Shown in pieces: positions 8,377 to 16,298 of a stretch of 39,637 nt of DNA. The stretch's first letter is position 1. Each line of letters starts with the position of its first letter. The stretch comes from Kutzneria sp. (GTDB lineage: Bacteria > Actinomycetota > Actinomycetes > Mycobacteriales > Pseudonocardiaceae): the NCBI GenBank assembly GCA_019239965.1, contig JAFAZC010000189.1, positions 1 through 39,637 on the forward strand, given 5' to 3'. The notes beneath the pieces are model-generated. The model ran no database searches and was not told the DNA's origin. It saw only the letters and a program-made list of their open reading frames with translations. The translations under genes were made by a program, and so were the position numbers.

Positions 8377-8728
8377 CAGCGTCCGTCCCTGGCTGTACGC
8401 GGTGGCCGGCAACCTGGCCCGCACCGAGTTCCGGCGGCTCGGCCGGCTGCGCAGGCTGGTGGCCAGGCTGCCCCTCGCCGACAGCGTCGGCGACCACGCC
8501 GACAGCGTCGCCGACCAGGTCGACTGGGACCGGAACATGAGCCGCGCGCTGGCCGCCGTCGACAAACTTCCCAAGGCCGAACAGGAGGCCGTCCGGCTGT
8601 GCCTGCTTGGCGAGGTGTCGATGGCGGACGCGGCCGAGGTGCTCGGAATCGCCGAGGTCAGCCTCCGCTCCCGTCTCTCGAGGGCCCGCGCCCGGCTGCG
8701 CGGCCTGCTGACCGAGGAGGTCGCCTGA
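8129..8728 (+). CDS. ECF-family RNA polymerase sigma factor
   Basis: A 199-residue sigma factor with only regions 2 and 4. Region 2 is FAQLFERHSEAVWNHAYRLT...AEDLTSMTFMTAWRKR (about residues 35-75); region 4 is LPKAEQEAVRLCLLGEVSMADAAEVLGIAEVSLRSRLSRARARLR (about 145-192), the DNA-recognition helix-turn-helix. The start is the GTG at 8129 or the ATG at 8138. The GTG gives GTGA with a TGA at 8130-8132 in another frame, suggesting an ancestral 4-nt overlap with the preceding gene. The stop overlaps the next gene's ATG by one base. No extra C-terminal SnoaL-like domain is present. Confidence 0.93.
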   Translation: MNPMTDLIQGDQVLAQSRGPDSDAELWAAGDESAFAQLFERHSEAVWNHAYRLTASWALAEDLTSMTFMTAWRKRGEVTLVHDSVRPWLYAVAGNLARTEFRRLGRLRRLVARLPLADSVGDHADSVADQVDWDRNMSRALAAVDKLPKAEQEAVRLCLLGEVSMADAAEVLGIAEVSLRSRLSRARARLRGLLTEEVA

Positions 8729-10089
8729 TGAGTGACGAACTGATTCCCCTTCCCCCTCATCGCCCGATGCCGCCCGAGGTCAAGGAGCGGATCCGGGAGC
8801 GGGTGCGCCTGGACACCAGCGCGACCGTGCTGCGGTTCTCCCCCCGCCGGGCACCGGTACTCGCCGCGGCCGCCGTCATCGTGCTGATCGCGGCCGGCGC
8901 GGTCGTGACGGCCTCGATCAGGGACACCGGCCACGGGATCGCGGCCGGACCGTCGAGCACGGCGGTCTCGCCACCGTGGCGCCCAAGAGACTCGGCCACG
9001 ACCTCCAACGTGCACGTTCACTACGCCGACCCCGATGATCTCGCAAGGTGTTGGTCGGCGACGCGGAGGAGCCCGACGCCAACGCTGTATCCGGACCGGT
9101 CGAAATGGGTTCCGGAAATCAGTATGGCCAGCCTTGGCTACACCGTGGTGATCGTGTCGGCGGACAGCAAACCAATCTTCTGTCAACTCAGTCCGTCGAA
9201 GGTGATGTTGTCGGTGCCCGGTGCCGAACCACGGCCCGACGCCCGGTCCGGTGTCCAGCTGCTGTACGTCGGCCCCGGCGGAACCCTTGGCGGCGTCATC
9301 CGGTCCGAGTTCAGTGGCGTCGATGTGGCCATCAAGAGCCCCAACGGAAAGGAGGGGGAAAGCGGACCGGCCATCACGGAAGACGGCATTTTTCTCCGAC
9401 CGCCGGACACATTCGTACCGGGCAGTCATGTTGAGCTGTCCGGAATGGCCGAGGACAACGGCCGCGAGCGCAAGGCAGTCACCGTCCAACTCTCTTCGGT
9501 CTCGGAGTACGGACTCACCACCGTCGTCGACCGCGACCTTCCCCAGGGGGAACGCGGCTCGCCCGAAGGACGGCGACTTGGCCAGTGCCTCGCCCAAGGC
9601 CCCGCGCACGGTGTCGCACCGCCGGATCCGGGCCTGTGGCAACCTGGCCCGGCCATAGTCGTCGACGACAACACGTGGATCCAGACCGGCACCTCTGGTC
9701 CTCTCATGGGCGCCTGCACGTCGTTCGGGCAACCGCGCGATGCCGTGTTTCTGCCGGTGAACAAGTTCGACTCCGGCTACCTGAGCAGCACAACGTTCAC
9801 CGTCCAGGGCGTATTGGACTCCCCAGCCTCGGATGACCTCATCCCGGGCACCAAGACGATCATGAAGTCTCGGATCGACGGGTTCTGGGGTCAGTTGATA
9901 GGCGACGGAGCGGCGTTGAGCCTCACGTTCCCGAACGGAACGACAGTGAACGCCGAGGTCCGCAACGGCATCTTCGTCGTGCCGCTACGGCCGCCCTTCA
10001 TTCAGGACAACCGCACGCCAGCCAAGGTCATTGTCATCGTGCGCGACGCCAAGGGCACCGAGATCAACCGGAGTGACTTCCCACTGTAG
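8728..10089 (+). CDS. Single-pass membrane protein in the ECF sigma operon; candidate anti-sigma factor
   Basis: A 453-residue protein whose ATG overlaps the sigma stop (TGATG). The cytosolic N-terminus is only about 42 residues (MSDELIPLPPHRPMPPEVKERIRERVRLD), followed by one transmembrane helix (about 43-64, RAPVLAAAAVIVLIAAGAVV) and a roughly 385-residue extracytoplasmic domain of no family I recognise. The cytosolic part has no HxxxCxxC zinc anti-sigma motif, but PPEVKERIRERV can form the short helix seen in many actinobacterial CU-type membrane partners of ECF factors. Position and topology suggest sensing outside and sigma control inside; this is inference. The outer domain has a few Cys (RCWSATR, FCQLSP, GQCLAQG, GACTSFG) that could form disulfides. 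Its last 26 bp overlap the convergent ggt gene. Confidence 0.7.
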   Translation: MSDELIPLPPHRPMPPEVKERIRERVRLDTSATVLRFSPRRAPVLAAAAVIVLIAAGAVVTASIRDTGHGIAAGPSSTAVSPPWRPRDSATTSNVHVHYADPDDLARCWSATRRSPTPTLYPDRSKWVPEISMASLGYTVVIVSADSKPIFCQLSPSKVMLSVPGAEPRPDARSGVQLLYVGPGGTLGGVIRSEFSGVDVAIKSPNGKEGESGPAITEDGIFLRPPDTFVPGSHVELSGMAEDNGRERKAVTVQLSSVSEYGLTTVVDRDLPQGERGSPEGRRLGQCLAQGPAHGVAPPDPGLWQPGPAIVVDDNTWIQTGTSGPLMGACTSFGQPRDAVFLPVNKFDSGYLSSTTFTVQGVLDSPASDDLIPGTKTIMKSRIDGFWGQLIGDGAALSLTFPNGTTVNAEVRNGIFVVPLRPPFIQDNRTPAKVIVIVRDAKGTEINRSDFPL

Positions 10090-11908
10090 GAACGCCCTCA
10101 ACCGGGGTGTGTCCGGCCGGGGTGACCACCATGGCCGATCCGCCGCCGCGGCGGACGGTCTCGGCCGCCGCTAGCCACCGCCCGTCGGGCAGCCGTTCCA
10201 CTCCGGTGGCCGCACCGATCTCCGGGTTGAGGGTGAACGTCTGGCCGAGTGCCTCCAGCCGGGCCCGTTCCGGTGAGGCGAGGAACGCCGGCTCGGCCTC
10301 GCTGGCGGTGGCGTTGCGCTGGCTGGCCCGCGGCGCGGCGATGGCGTCCACCAGCGGCAGTCCCCGGTCCAGCCGTTCGGTCAGCACCTGCAGCACGGTG
10401 GTGATGATGGTGGCGCCGCCTGGCGAGCCGACGGCGAGGTAGGGCTGGCCGTCGCGCAGCACGATCGTCGGCGAGATCGAGGACCGCGGGCGCTTGCCGG
10501 GGCCGGGCAGGTTCGGGTCGGGCACGCCCGGGGTCACCGGGGTGAAGGAGAAGTCGGTCAGCTCGTTGTTGAGCAGGAAACCCCTGCCCGGCACCACGAT
10601 TCCGCTGCCGCCGGTCTGCTCGATGGTCAGCGTGTACTCCACGATGTCGCCCCACTTGTCGGCGACAGTGAGGTTCGTGGTGTTCTGCCCCTCGTACGGG
10701 GTGGGGGCCGCGACGCCCGCACTCGCGCAGTCGCGTGGACGCAGCGGGTCACCCGGCGCCACCGGACTGGTCAGCGTCGAGCTGTCGGAGATCAGGCAGG
10801 CCCTGCTGTCGGCGAACCGCTGCGACAGCAGTTGCCTTGTCGGTACGACGTTGTACGCGGGGTCGCCGACCCACCGGTTGCGGTCGGCGAAGGCGATCCT
10901 GCTGGCCTCGAGGTAGTGGTGCAGGTACTGGGTCTGGCTGGCATGGGCCAGATCGGTGTTCTCCAGGATGTTGAGGGCCTCGCCGACGGTGGTGCCACCC
11001 GAGGACGACGGCGGCATTCCGTAGACGTCCAGCCCCCGGTAGGAGATCTGGGTCGGCTCACGGGACACGGCATGGTAGGCGAGCAGGTCCGTCGTGCTCA
11101 GCTTGCCGGGCCGGACCATCCGGGTGGAGGCCGGGTCGACCGGCGGGTGCTGGACGGTGTCGACGATGTCGCTGGCCAGCTGGCCGCGGTAGAACGCCCC
11201 GACGCCCTGGCTGCCCATCATCTGGTAGGTCCTCGCCAGATCGGGGTTGCGCAGGACGCTGCCGACCGCGGGCGGCTGCCCGCCGGGCATGAACAGGTCG
11301 CGGGTCGCCGGGAACGCGGCGAACCGGTCGGCGTTGTCGGCGGTCTGCTGCCGGAAGGTCTGGTCCACCACGAAGCCGTGGGCGGCAACCCGCTCAGCGG
11401 GCCGCAGTGCGTCGGCAAGGCCGATGCTGCCCCAGCGGTCCAGCACGTTCTGCCACAGCGCGGGAGTGCCCGGGGTGCCGACGGACAGCCCGCTGGTGAC
11501 GGCGTCGGGGAACGGGAGCGGCTTGCCGTTCTCCACAAAGAGCTTGTCGCTGGCGGTGAACGGCGCGGTCTCACGACCGTCCACAGTGGATACTCGGTGG
11601 GTCCGGGCATCGTAGTAGACGAAGTAACCACCACCCCCGATGCCCGCCGAGTACGGCTCGGTGACCCCGAGCGCCGCGGCAACCGCCACCGCGGCGTCGA
11701 CCGCGTTGCCACCCGCCCGTAGCACCTCGACACCGGCGGCCGAGGCGTCTTCGTCGACACTGGCCACGACACCGCCGTAGCCGACGGCGAGCGGGCTCTT
11801 GGCCGGCCGTTCGGTGGCCGCGGCCGCCGGCGCGGCCACCAGGACGGAGGCGGCCGCAACAATCGCCGCGACGGCGCAGACCCCCACCGATATCCGGGAC
11901 GTTCGCAT
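10064..11908 (-). CDS. ggt: Secreted gamma-glutamyltransferase / glutathione hydrolase
   Basis: A 614-residue N-terminal-nucleophile hydrolase precursor. The ATG at 11908 is favoured over the adjacent GTG at 11911 because GAGGAG then has a 5-nt spacing. A Sec-type signal peptide (residues about 1-31, ending APAAAA) precedes GGVVASVDEDASAAGVEVLRAGGNAVDAAVAVAAALGVTEPYSAGIGGGGYFVYYDA, the conserved N-terminal block. The self-cleavage site is at GQNTTNLTVADKWGD, where the second Thr should be the new N-terminal nucleophile of the small subunit; the PSSSGG block (here MPPSSSGGTTVGEALN) and GGSGIVVPGRGFLLNNELTDF follow the family pattern. It would cleave gamma-glutamyl bonds outside the cell. It stands alone and overlaps the sigma-operon gene tail to tail by 26 bp. 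Confidence 0.95.
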   Translation of the reverse strand: MRTSRISVGVCAVAAIVAAASVLVAAPAAAATERPAKSPLAVGYGGVVASVDEDASAAGVEVLRAGGNAVDAAVAVAAALGVTEPYSAGIGGGGYFVYYDARTHRVSTVDGRETAPFTASDKLFVENGKPLPFPDAVTSGLSVGTPGTPALWQNVLDRWGSIGLADALRPAERVAAHGFVVDQTFRQQTADNADRFAAFPATRDLFMPGGQPPAVGSVLRNPDLARTYQMMGSQGVGAFYRGQLASDIVDTVQHPPVDPASTRMVRPGKLSTTDLLAYHAVSREPTQISYRGLDVYGMPPSSSGGTTVGEALNILENTDLAHASQTQYLHHYLEASRIAFADRNRWVGDPAYNVVPTRQLLSQRFADSRACLISDSSTLTSPVAPGDPLRPRDCASAGVAAPTPYEGQNTTNLTVADKWGDIVEYTLTIEQTGGSGIVVPGRGFLLNNELTDFSFTPVTPGVPDPNLPGPGKRPRSSISPTIVLRDGQPYLAVGSPGGATIITTVLQVLTERLDRGLPLVDAIAAPRASQRNATASEAEPAFLASPERARLEALGQTFTLNPEIGAATGVERLPDGRWLAAAETVRRGGGSAMVVTPAGHTPVEGVPTVGSHSG

Positions 11909-11962
11909 CACTGCTCCTCACACACGCGTTGACCGCTCAACCCTGACCGTCGTCTTGCCGGC

Positions 11963-13993
11963 TCACAAGAGTTCAAATGGATCCATTCGGACTCGGACCG
12001 GGTCGGGATCCTTGCGGGCCGTGCGCACCGACACCGCGGCGGACAGGGCGGCGGCCAGCTCCCGTCCTTCCGCACGCGTCACCCTCACCAGTGCCCGCTC
12101 CCGCACGGTCGGCGCCCCGCCGGTCGACCCGGGCACGGGCACCGGGCCGAGCACCTCCCCGGAGGGCGGCAGCCGGAGGTCGTCGAGCACGGCGGCCAGC
12201 GCTTCCGGCGAGCCGTCGACCGCGGCCATCCGCACGGCGGGCGGGAACCCCAACTCGGCGCGTCCAGCCAGTTCGCGGCCGGCGTGCCAACCGGGGTCCC
12301 AGCGGACAATGGCCTGCACGGCGACCAGCCCCGAGTCGGCCGTGACCACGATCCGCCCGCCGTCGGCGCCCGACCGGACCAGGGCTCCCGCCGTCATCCA
12401 CCGACGCAGGGCCTCCTCGGCCGCGCGCAGGTCGGCCCTGCCGAGCATCGCCCAGCCGTCCAGCAACAAGGCGGCACCGTAGCCGCCCTCGGCGACCGGC
12501 TCGGCCCCCGGCGTCGCCACCACCAGCGCCGGCCCGCCGGGCACGGACGCGAGCACCTCACCGGCCCCCGAGGTGCGCACCGCGACACCGGGGAACGCCC
12601 TGCCGAGCTCCTCCGCGGTGCGCCGATGGCCGACGGCCACCGCCCGCAGGCCCCGCGCGCCGCACGCGGCACAGCGGAAGGCCGCTTCGGCCGCACCGCA
12701 CCAGCGACACGCCGCCGGCCGGGCGGCACCGTCGTCAGGTCCGCTCGGCAGCGACAGCGGTCCGGCGCAGCGCCGGCAGCGAGCCGGTTCACGGCATCGG
12801 GCACAGGCCAACACCGGCATGTAGCCCCGGCGGGGAACCTGGATCAGCACGGGTGCCTCTGCCGCCAGCGCCGCCCTCGCCGCCTCGAAGGCGATCAACG
12901 GCAGGCGTGCGGTACGAGCGGCCTGGTCCCGGGCGAGCTGCTCGTCGGTCTCCCCCACCGCGGTCACCCTCGGCGCACTGGCACGCACCTGGTCGCGGGT
13001 GGCGACGACCTCGTGGGCCCACCCCGTCTCGACCAGCAGCTGCGCCTCGCAGGTACGGGCGAACCCGCCCACGAGCAGGGCGGCACCGGTCAGGTGTGCC
13101 CGTTGCGCCAGCACCTCCCTGGCGTGTGGATAGGGGGCGCGCGGTTCGGCGTGCAGGTCGTCGCCGTCGTCCCAGATCGCGAACAGGCCGGGATCGGCCA
13201 CCGGGGCGAAGCCGGCCGCCCTCGTCCCGACCACGACCCGTACCGCCCCGCGCCGGACGGCAAGCCAGCGGCGGTACCGCTCTCCGGGCCCCAGATCGGC
13301 GGACAGCGCCACGACACCGGCCTCGCCGACGGCCCGTACGCAGCTGGCGTGCACCCGCGCCAGGTCCCGGTGGTCGGGCACCACCAGCACCGCTCCCCTT
13401 CCGGTGGCCGCCACGGTCGCGGCCGCCTCCGCGAGCCTGGCCGGCCAGTCTTCACCAGGCGACGCCTGCCACACGGCGTTGGCGGGCCGGCCGGCGGCGA
13501 GGGCCGCGAGATAGGCACGGCCCCGGGGATAGCGGGCCCAGCCATCGGCTGGTGGCGCCGGGGGGACCGGGGCCGGCTCGGGCGGCGGCTTGGCCTCGGT
13601 CCTGGCGTGCCGGGGCGGGATCGCCAGCCGCAGCACGTCGGCCATCGTGCCGGCGTACCGGTCCGCGACCGACCTGGCCAGCGTGGCGATCTCGGGGGTG
13701 AGCACGGGTTCCGGTGACAGGACCCGGTCGAGGAATGCCAGCTTGCCGACGTGCTCGGTGTGCTCGCCGCGCTCGAGCAGGAACCCGTTCACCAGCTGCC
13801 CGGCGAACCGCACCCTGACCCGGCAGCCGGGCACCGCGTCGGCGTCGAACCGATCGGGCACGTGGTAGTCGAAGGGCCGATCGAGGTGGGCGAGGGACAC
13901 GTCGACACAAACCCGGGCCACCGACCGGGTCGCGGCTGGCCGCCGCTCTCCCCGCCGTTCGGCCGGGCCGCCGACCGCATCCCCGCTGGGCAT
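11963..13993 (-). CDS. priA: Actinobacterial PriA-like primosomal protein lacking helicase motifs
   Basis: A 676-residue protein in the usual actinobacterial position upstream of def-fmt-rsmB (here separated by an insert). The N-terminal 3'-DNA-binding domain is clear: ARVCVDVSLAHLDRPFDYHVPD...GCRVRVRFAGQLVNGFLLER. Two zinc-binding clusters are intact (CARCREPARCRRC and CRWCGAAEAAFRCAACG). The ATPase parts are not: where the Walker A GxTGSGKT should be, the sequence reads WQASPGEDWPARLAEA, and the DEEH box position reads IWDDGDDLH. This matches the known annotation of many actinobacterial PriA proteins as probable replication-restart proteins without helicase activity. It should still bind forks and help load the replicative helicase. 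Confidence 0.92.
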   Translation of the reverse strand: MPSGDAVGGPAERRGERRPAATRSVARVCVDVSLAHLDRPFDYHVPDRFDADAVPGCRVRVRFAGQLVNGFLLERGEHTEHVGKLAFLDRVLSPEPVLTPEIATLARSVADRYAGTMADVLRLAIPPRHARTEAKPPPEPAPVPPAPPADGWARYPRGRAYLAALAAGRPANAVWQASPGEDWPARLAEAAATVAATGRGAVLVVPDHRDLARVHASCVRAVGEAGVVALSADLGPGERYRRWLAVRRGAVRVVVGTRAAGFAPVADPGLFAIWDDGDDLHAEPRAPYPHAREVLAQRAHLTGAALLVGGFARTCEAQLLVETGWAHEVVATRDQVRASAPRVTAVGETDEQLARDQAARTARLPLIAFEAARAALAAEAPVLIQVPRRGYMPVLACARCREPARCRRCAGPLSLPSGPDDGAARPAACRWCGAAEAAFRCAACGARGLRAVAVGHRRTAEELGRAFPGVAVRTSGAGEVLASVPGGPALVVATPGAEPVAEGGYGAALLLDGWAMLGRADLRAAEEALRRWMTAGALVRSGADGGRIVVTADSGLVAVQAIVRWDPGWHAGRELAGRAELGFPPAVRMAAVDGSPEALAAVLDDLRLPPSGEVLGPVPVPGSTGGAPTVRERALVRVTRAEGRELAAALSAAVSVRTARKDPDPVRVRMDPFELL

Positions 13994-14071
13994 GACCCTG
14001 GTCTACCAGAGCGGGCCGACGCTGCGGTCACGGGGCGAGGTGTGTCAAGGCATGCCACCAACACGACATAA

Positions 14072-14096
14072 AACAGTACACGCGTACTGTTATCCT
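14072..14096 (+). promoter_or_regulatory. TetR-type operator and leaderless promoter
   Basis: AACAGTAC (14072-14079) and GTACTGTT (14084-14091) form a perfect 20-bp inverted repeat around ACGC, of the kind bound by TetR-family repressors. TATCCT (14091-14096) is a good -10 element, and it ends exactly 6 nt before the GTG start codon at 14103, so transcription should start at or next to the start codon. The operator covers the -10/-35 spacer. No TetR gene is nearby. The repeat is seen; the promoter and regulator are inferred. Confidence 0.65.
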
Positions 14097-14102
14097 GGTG
14101 CC

Positions 14103-14858
14103 GTGGGCGACTCAGTGACGAGATTCAGCGGATTCGCCGATCAGTACGACCGGACACGGCCCCGCCCACCGGCGGCGCTGACGGACCTGATCAGGCAGTG
14201 GATCGGCAACGAGGATCCCGATGTCGTCGATCTCGGCGCCGGCACCGGGCTCTCGACGACGCTGTGGCCGCGGGCCATCGGTGTCGAGCCGTCGGCCGAC
14301 ATGCGGGCGATCGCCGTTGCCAGGGGCGCGACCGTGGTGGATGGGACGGCCGAAGCCACCGGGCTGCCCGACGGCTGCGCCGATGTCGTCACGGCCAGCC
14401 AGGCGCTGCACTGGTTCGATCCTGAGCGCACGTTCGCCGAAGTGGTGCGCCTGCTCAGGCCGGGTGGTGTTTTCGCGGCCTTCGACTGCGACTGGCCGCC
14501 GGCCGTGGACGGCGAGGTCGACCGGGCGTATCGCGAATTCACCCGCTGCTACGGCCGGCTGGAGGTCGAGAGGGGCCTGCGGCCGGTCTTCGCGGGCAAG
14601 GCCGAGCACCTGGCCCGGCTCCGGGACTCCGGGCTGTTCCGGCACGTCACCGAGGTCTGCCTGCACGGCATGGAGTCCGGTGACGCCGACCGGCTGATCG
14701 AGACCGCGCTGAGCCAGGGCGGCGTCCGGGCACTGCTGGCCGACGGCGCGAGCGAGGACGAGATCGGGCTGACCGATCTGCGCGCGGTGGCCGCCGAACG
14801 CCTGGTCCGGCCGAAGCCGTGGTGGTGGACCTACCGCGTGCGGCTGGCCACGGTCTGA
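14103..14858 (+). CDS. Class I SAM-dependent methyltransferase
   Basis: A 251-residue methyltransferase probably translated from a leaderless mRNA starting at the GTG at 14103 (no ribosome binding site upstream; -10 TATCCT 6 nt before). It opens FSGFADQYDRTRPRPP, the usual lead-in of Methyltransf_11/25 enzymes, then VVDLGAGTGLST (SAM-binding motif I), GVEPSADMRAIA (motif II), GTAEATGLPDGCADVVTASQALHWFD (motif III and IV region) and LLRPGGVFAAFDCDW (motif V). The HWFD form is typical of small-molecule methyltransferases of the UbiE/trans-aconitate class. The substrate is unknown. It diverges from priA and converges on vapC. Confidence 0.88.
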   Translation: MGDSVTRFSGFADQYDRTRPRPPAALTDLIRQWIGNEDPDVVDLGAGTGLSTTLWPRAIGVEPSADMRAIAVARGATVVDGTAEATGLPDGCADVVTASQALHWFDPERTFAEVVRLLRPGGVFAAFDCDWPPAVDGEVDRAYREFTRCYGRLEVERGLRPVFAGKAEHLARLRDSGLFRHVTEVCLHGMESGDADRLIETALSQGGVRALLADGASEDEIGLTDLRAVAAERLVRPKPWWWTYRVRLATV

Positions 14859-14898
14859 CCCGCGCCGTCGATCGGCAACGGACGCGGCACAACCACGG

Positions 14899-15312
14899 TT
14901 ACTGGTCCCCAGGCGTGATGCTCTCGGCAAGGGGGCACGCGCGGGCGAGGCGATGATCGGTGGTCAGGACGGGAGCACGGAGCCGAGCGGCGAGCTCGAC
15001 ATAGAGTGCGTCGACCAGTCGCAGATCGGCCCGGCGCGACCATGCGCCGATCATGAGCTCCACGACCGCATGCCGAGTAAGCGGAACGGCCGTGAGCGCG
15101 GTGAGAGCGGCTTCGACGTCCACCGTGGTCAGCTCGCCGGCCCGTTGTAGCCGCTCCAGGGCGGACAGGACCTCCGCATCCAGGTGAGCCGGGGCGTGCA
15201 TCACGGTGCCGGCAAGCCGGGCCTTGGCGGCCGCGGCGTATTCGGTGCCGACCACGATGTCGACTAGCACCGACGCGCCCACGACCACGATCTCGCCGGG
15301 ACGGTCAGGCAT
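14899..15312 (-). CDS. VapC-like PIN-domain protein with a substituted catalytic Asp
   Basis: A 137-residue PIN-domain protein, start ATG at 15312 (a TTG at 15315 is the alternative), overlapping the antitoxin stop. The fold pattern is intact: hydrophobic first strand, HLDAEVLSALERL (second acidic position), RADLRLVDALYVELA (third) and LTTDHRLARAC (fourth). The first strand, however, reads IVVVGASVLVD where VapC proteins normally have V-V-D-A-S: the first metal-binding Asp is a Gly (codon GGC, one base from GAC). The Asp seven residues on (ASVLVD) is in a different position. It may have weak or no RNase activity. Paired with the preceding VapB-like gene. Confidence 0.85.
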   Translation of the reverse strand: MPDRPGEIVVVGASVLVDIVVGTEYAAAAKARLAGTVMHAPAHLDAEVLSALERLQRAGELTTVDVEAALTALTAVPLTRHAVVELMIGAWSRRADLRLVDALYVELAARLRAPVLTTDHRLARACPLAESITPGDQ

Positions 15313-15535
15313 CAAAGTCGCCAGCGAGCTCGGTCCGGATCTCGTCCAGCGCGTCCATCGCCACCCGGTGCGGCACCTTCCCGCGCGGCAACGGAAGGGA
15401 GGCCAGCCAGCTGTCCGTGGCGCGACGCCGCAGCTCGGCGGAGATCGCCGTCTGAGCCAGCGCCGAGATGTTCAACCTGGCCGCTTTCGCCCGCTCAGCC
15501 AGTTCATCCGGGATGTAGACGTTCAACCGCGCCAT
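15305..15535 (-). CDS. VapB-like antitoxin with ribbon-helix-helix N-terminus
   Basis: A 76-residue protein starting at the ATG at 15535 (MARLNVYIPDELAERAKAARLNISALAQTAI). The N-terminal 40 residues are a ribbon-helix-helix domain (RLNVYIPDEL strand-helix), binding DNA as a dimer; the acidic C-terminus (ALDEIRTELAGDFDA) is the kind of tail that wraps the PIN toxin. An upstream in-frame start would add 15 unrelated residues. Its stop overlaps the vapC start region, as usual for VapBC pairs, and it begins 34 bp after the metK-linked methyltransferase, possibly sharing its transcript. Confidence 0.8.
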   Translation of the reverse strand: MARLNVYIPDELAERAKAARLNISALAQTAISAELRRRATDSWLASLPLPRGKVPHRVAMDALDEIRTELAGDFDA

Positions 15536-15569
15536 ACACACTCCGACGAATGGGAAGCACTGACCAGCG

Positions 15570-16298
15570 TCAGAGGTCACCCCGGTGCGCCCGATAGATC
15601 CGGTAGCACACGACCCGCTCGTGTCGGATCGGCTCGTCGGGCGGCAGCGGCGACTCGACGAGTACCCGCTCCACTACCCCGACCAACGGGCTCAGGTCCT
15701 GGCCCGGCGCCCAGATGTAGGGATGGACGGCCGCGTCGGCCGCGGCGTCCCGCGGCGTATGCCACACCGGAAAGCTCACGTCGACCAACTCCGGCGTGCC
15801 CATGCCCAGGCCGGCCAGCTCGGCGTCGACGGCATCGGCGCCATGGGGCTGATGGCTGTGGTGGGCCGCGCGCAGGCCGAGCACCGCTCCCGCGCTGAAC
15901 ACGGCCTCCCGCAACTGGCTGAGTTCGGCGCCGTAGGACCGGCCGCCTAGGGTCAGGCACAGCGCGCCGCCGGGAGCCAGCACCCGGACGACTTCGGCGA
16001 GCGCCCGCCGCCAGTCCGGCACGTGGTGCAGTACCCGGGCCAGGTGCACCCCGGTCACCGATCCCGACCGGATCGGCAGCGCACAGCAGGAACCCCGCAG
16101 GAACGGCGCTGCGGGCGCTTCGGAACCCCGCAGGTCGACGACGTCGAGCAGGACAAGCGTGACGCCGCGATCGGCAAGCTCCGCCGAGACAGCACCGGAT
16201 CCGACGCCGACGTCCAGCACGGCTGGACCGCATCCCAGCTCGTCGCGGAGCCTGCCGTAGAGCCGGTCGGCGACATCGGCCGGCATCCGGCCGGTCAC
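15570..16298 (-). CDS. SAM-dependent methyltransferase translationally coupled to metK
   Basis: A 242-residue class I methyltransferase whose GTG overlaps the metK stop by 4 nt (GTGA). Motifs are [20 protein letters not shown] (SAM-binding motif I), [13 protein letters not shown] (motif II), [46 protein letters not shown] (motifs III-V, Methyltransf_11 type). The C-terminal part ([19 protein letters not shown]) does not suggest a substrate. Coupling to SAM synthetase would tie its amount to SAM supply. It is not a usual member of the conserved metK neighbourhood, so it is probably a lineage-specific addition. Confidence 0.85.
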   Translation of the reverse strand: MTGRMPADVADRLYGRLRDELGCGPAVLDVGVGSGAVSAELADRGVTLVLLDVVDLRGSEAPAAPFLRGSCCALPIRSGSVTGVHLARVLHHVPDWRRALAEVVRVLAPGGALCLTLGGRSYGAELSQLREAVFSAGAVLGLRAAHHSHQPHGADAVDAELAGLGMGTPELVDVSFPVWHTPRDAAADAAVHPYIWAPGQDLSPLVGVVERVLVESPLPPDEPIRHERVVCYRIYRAHRGDL

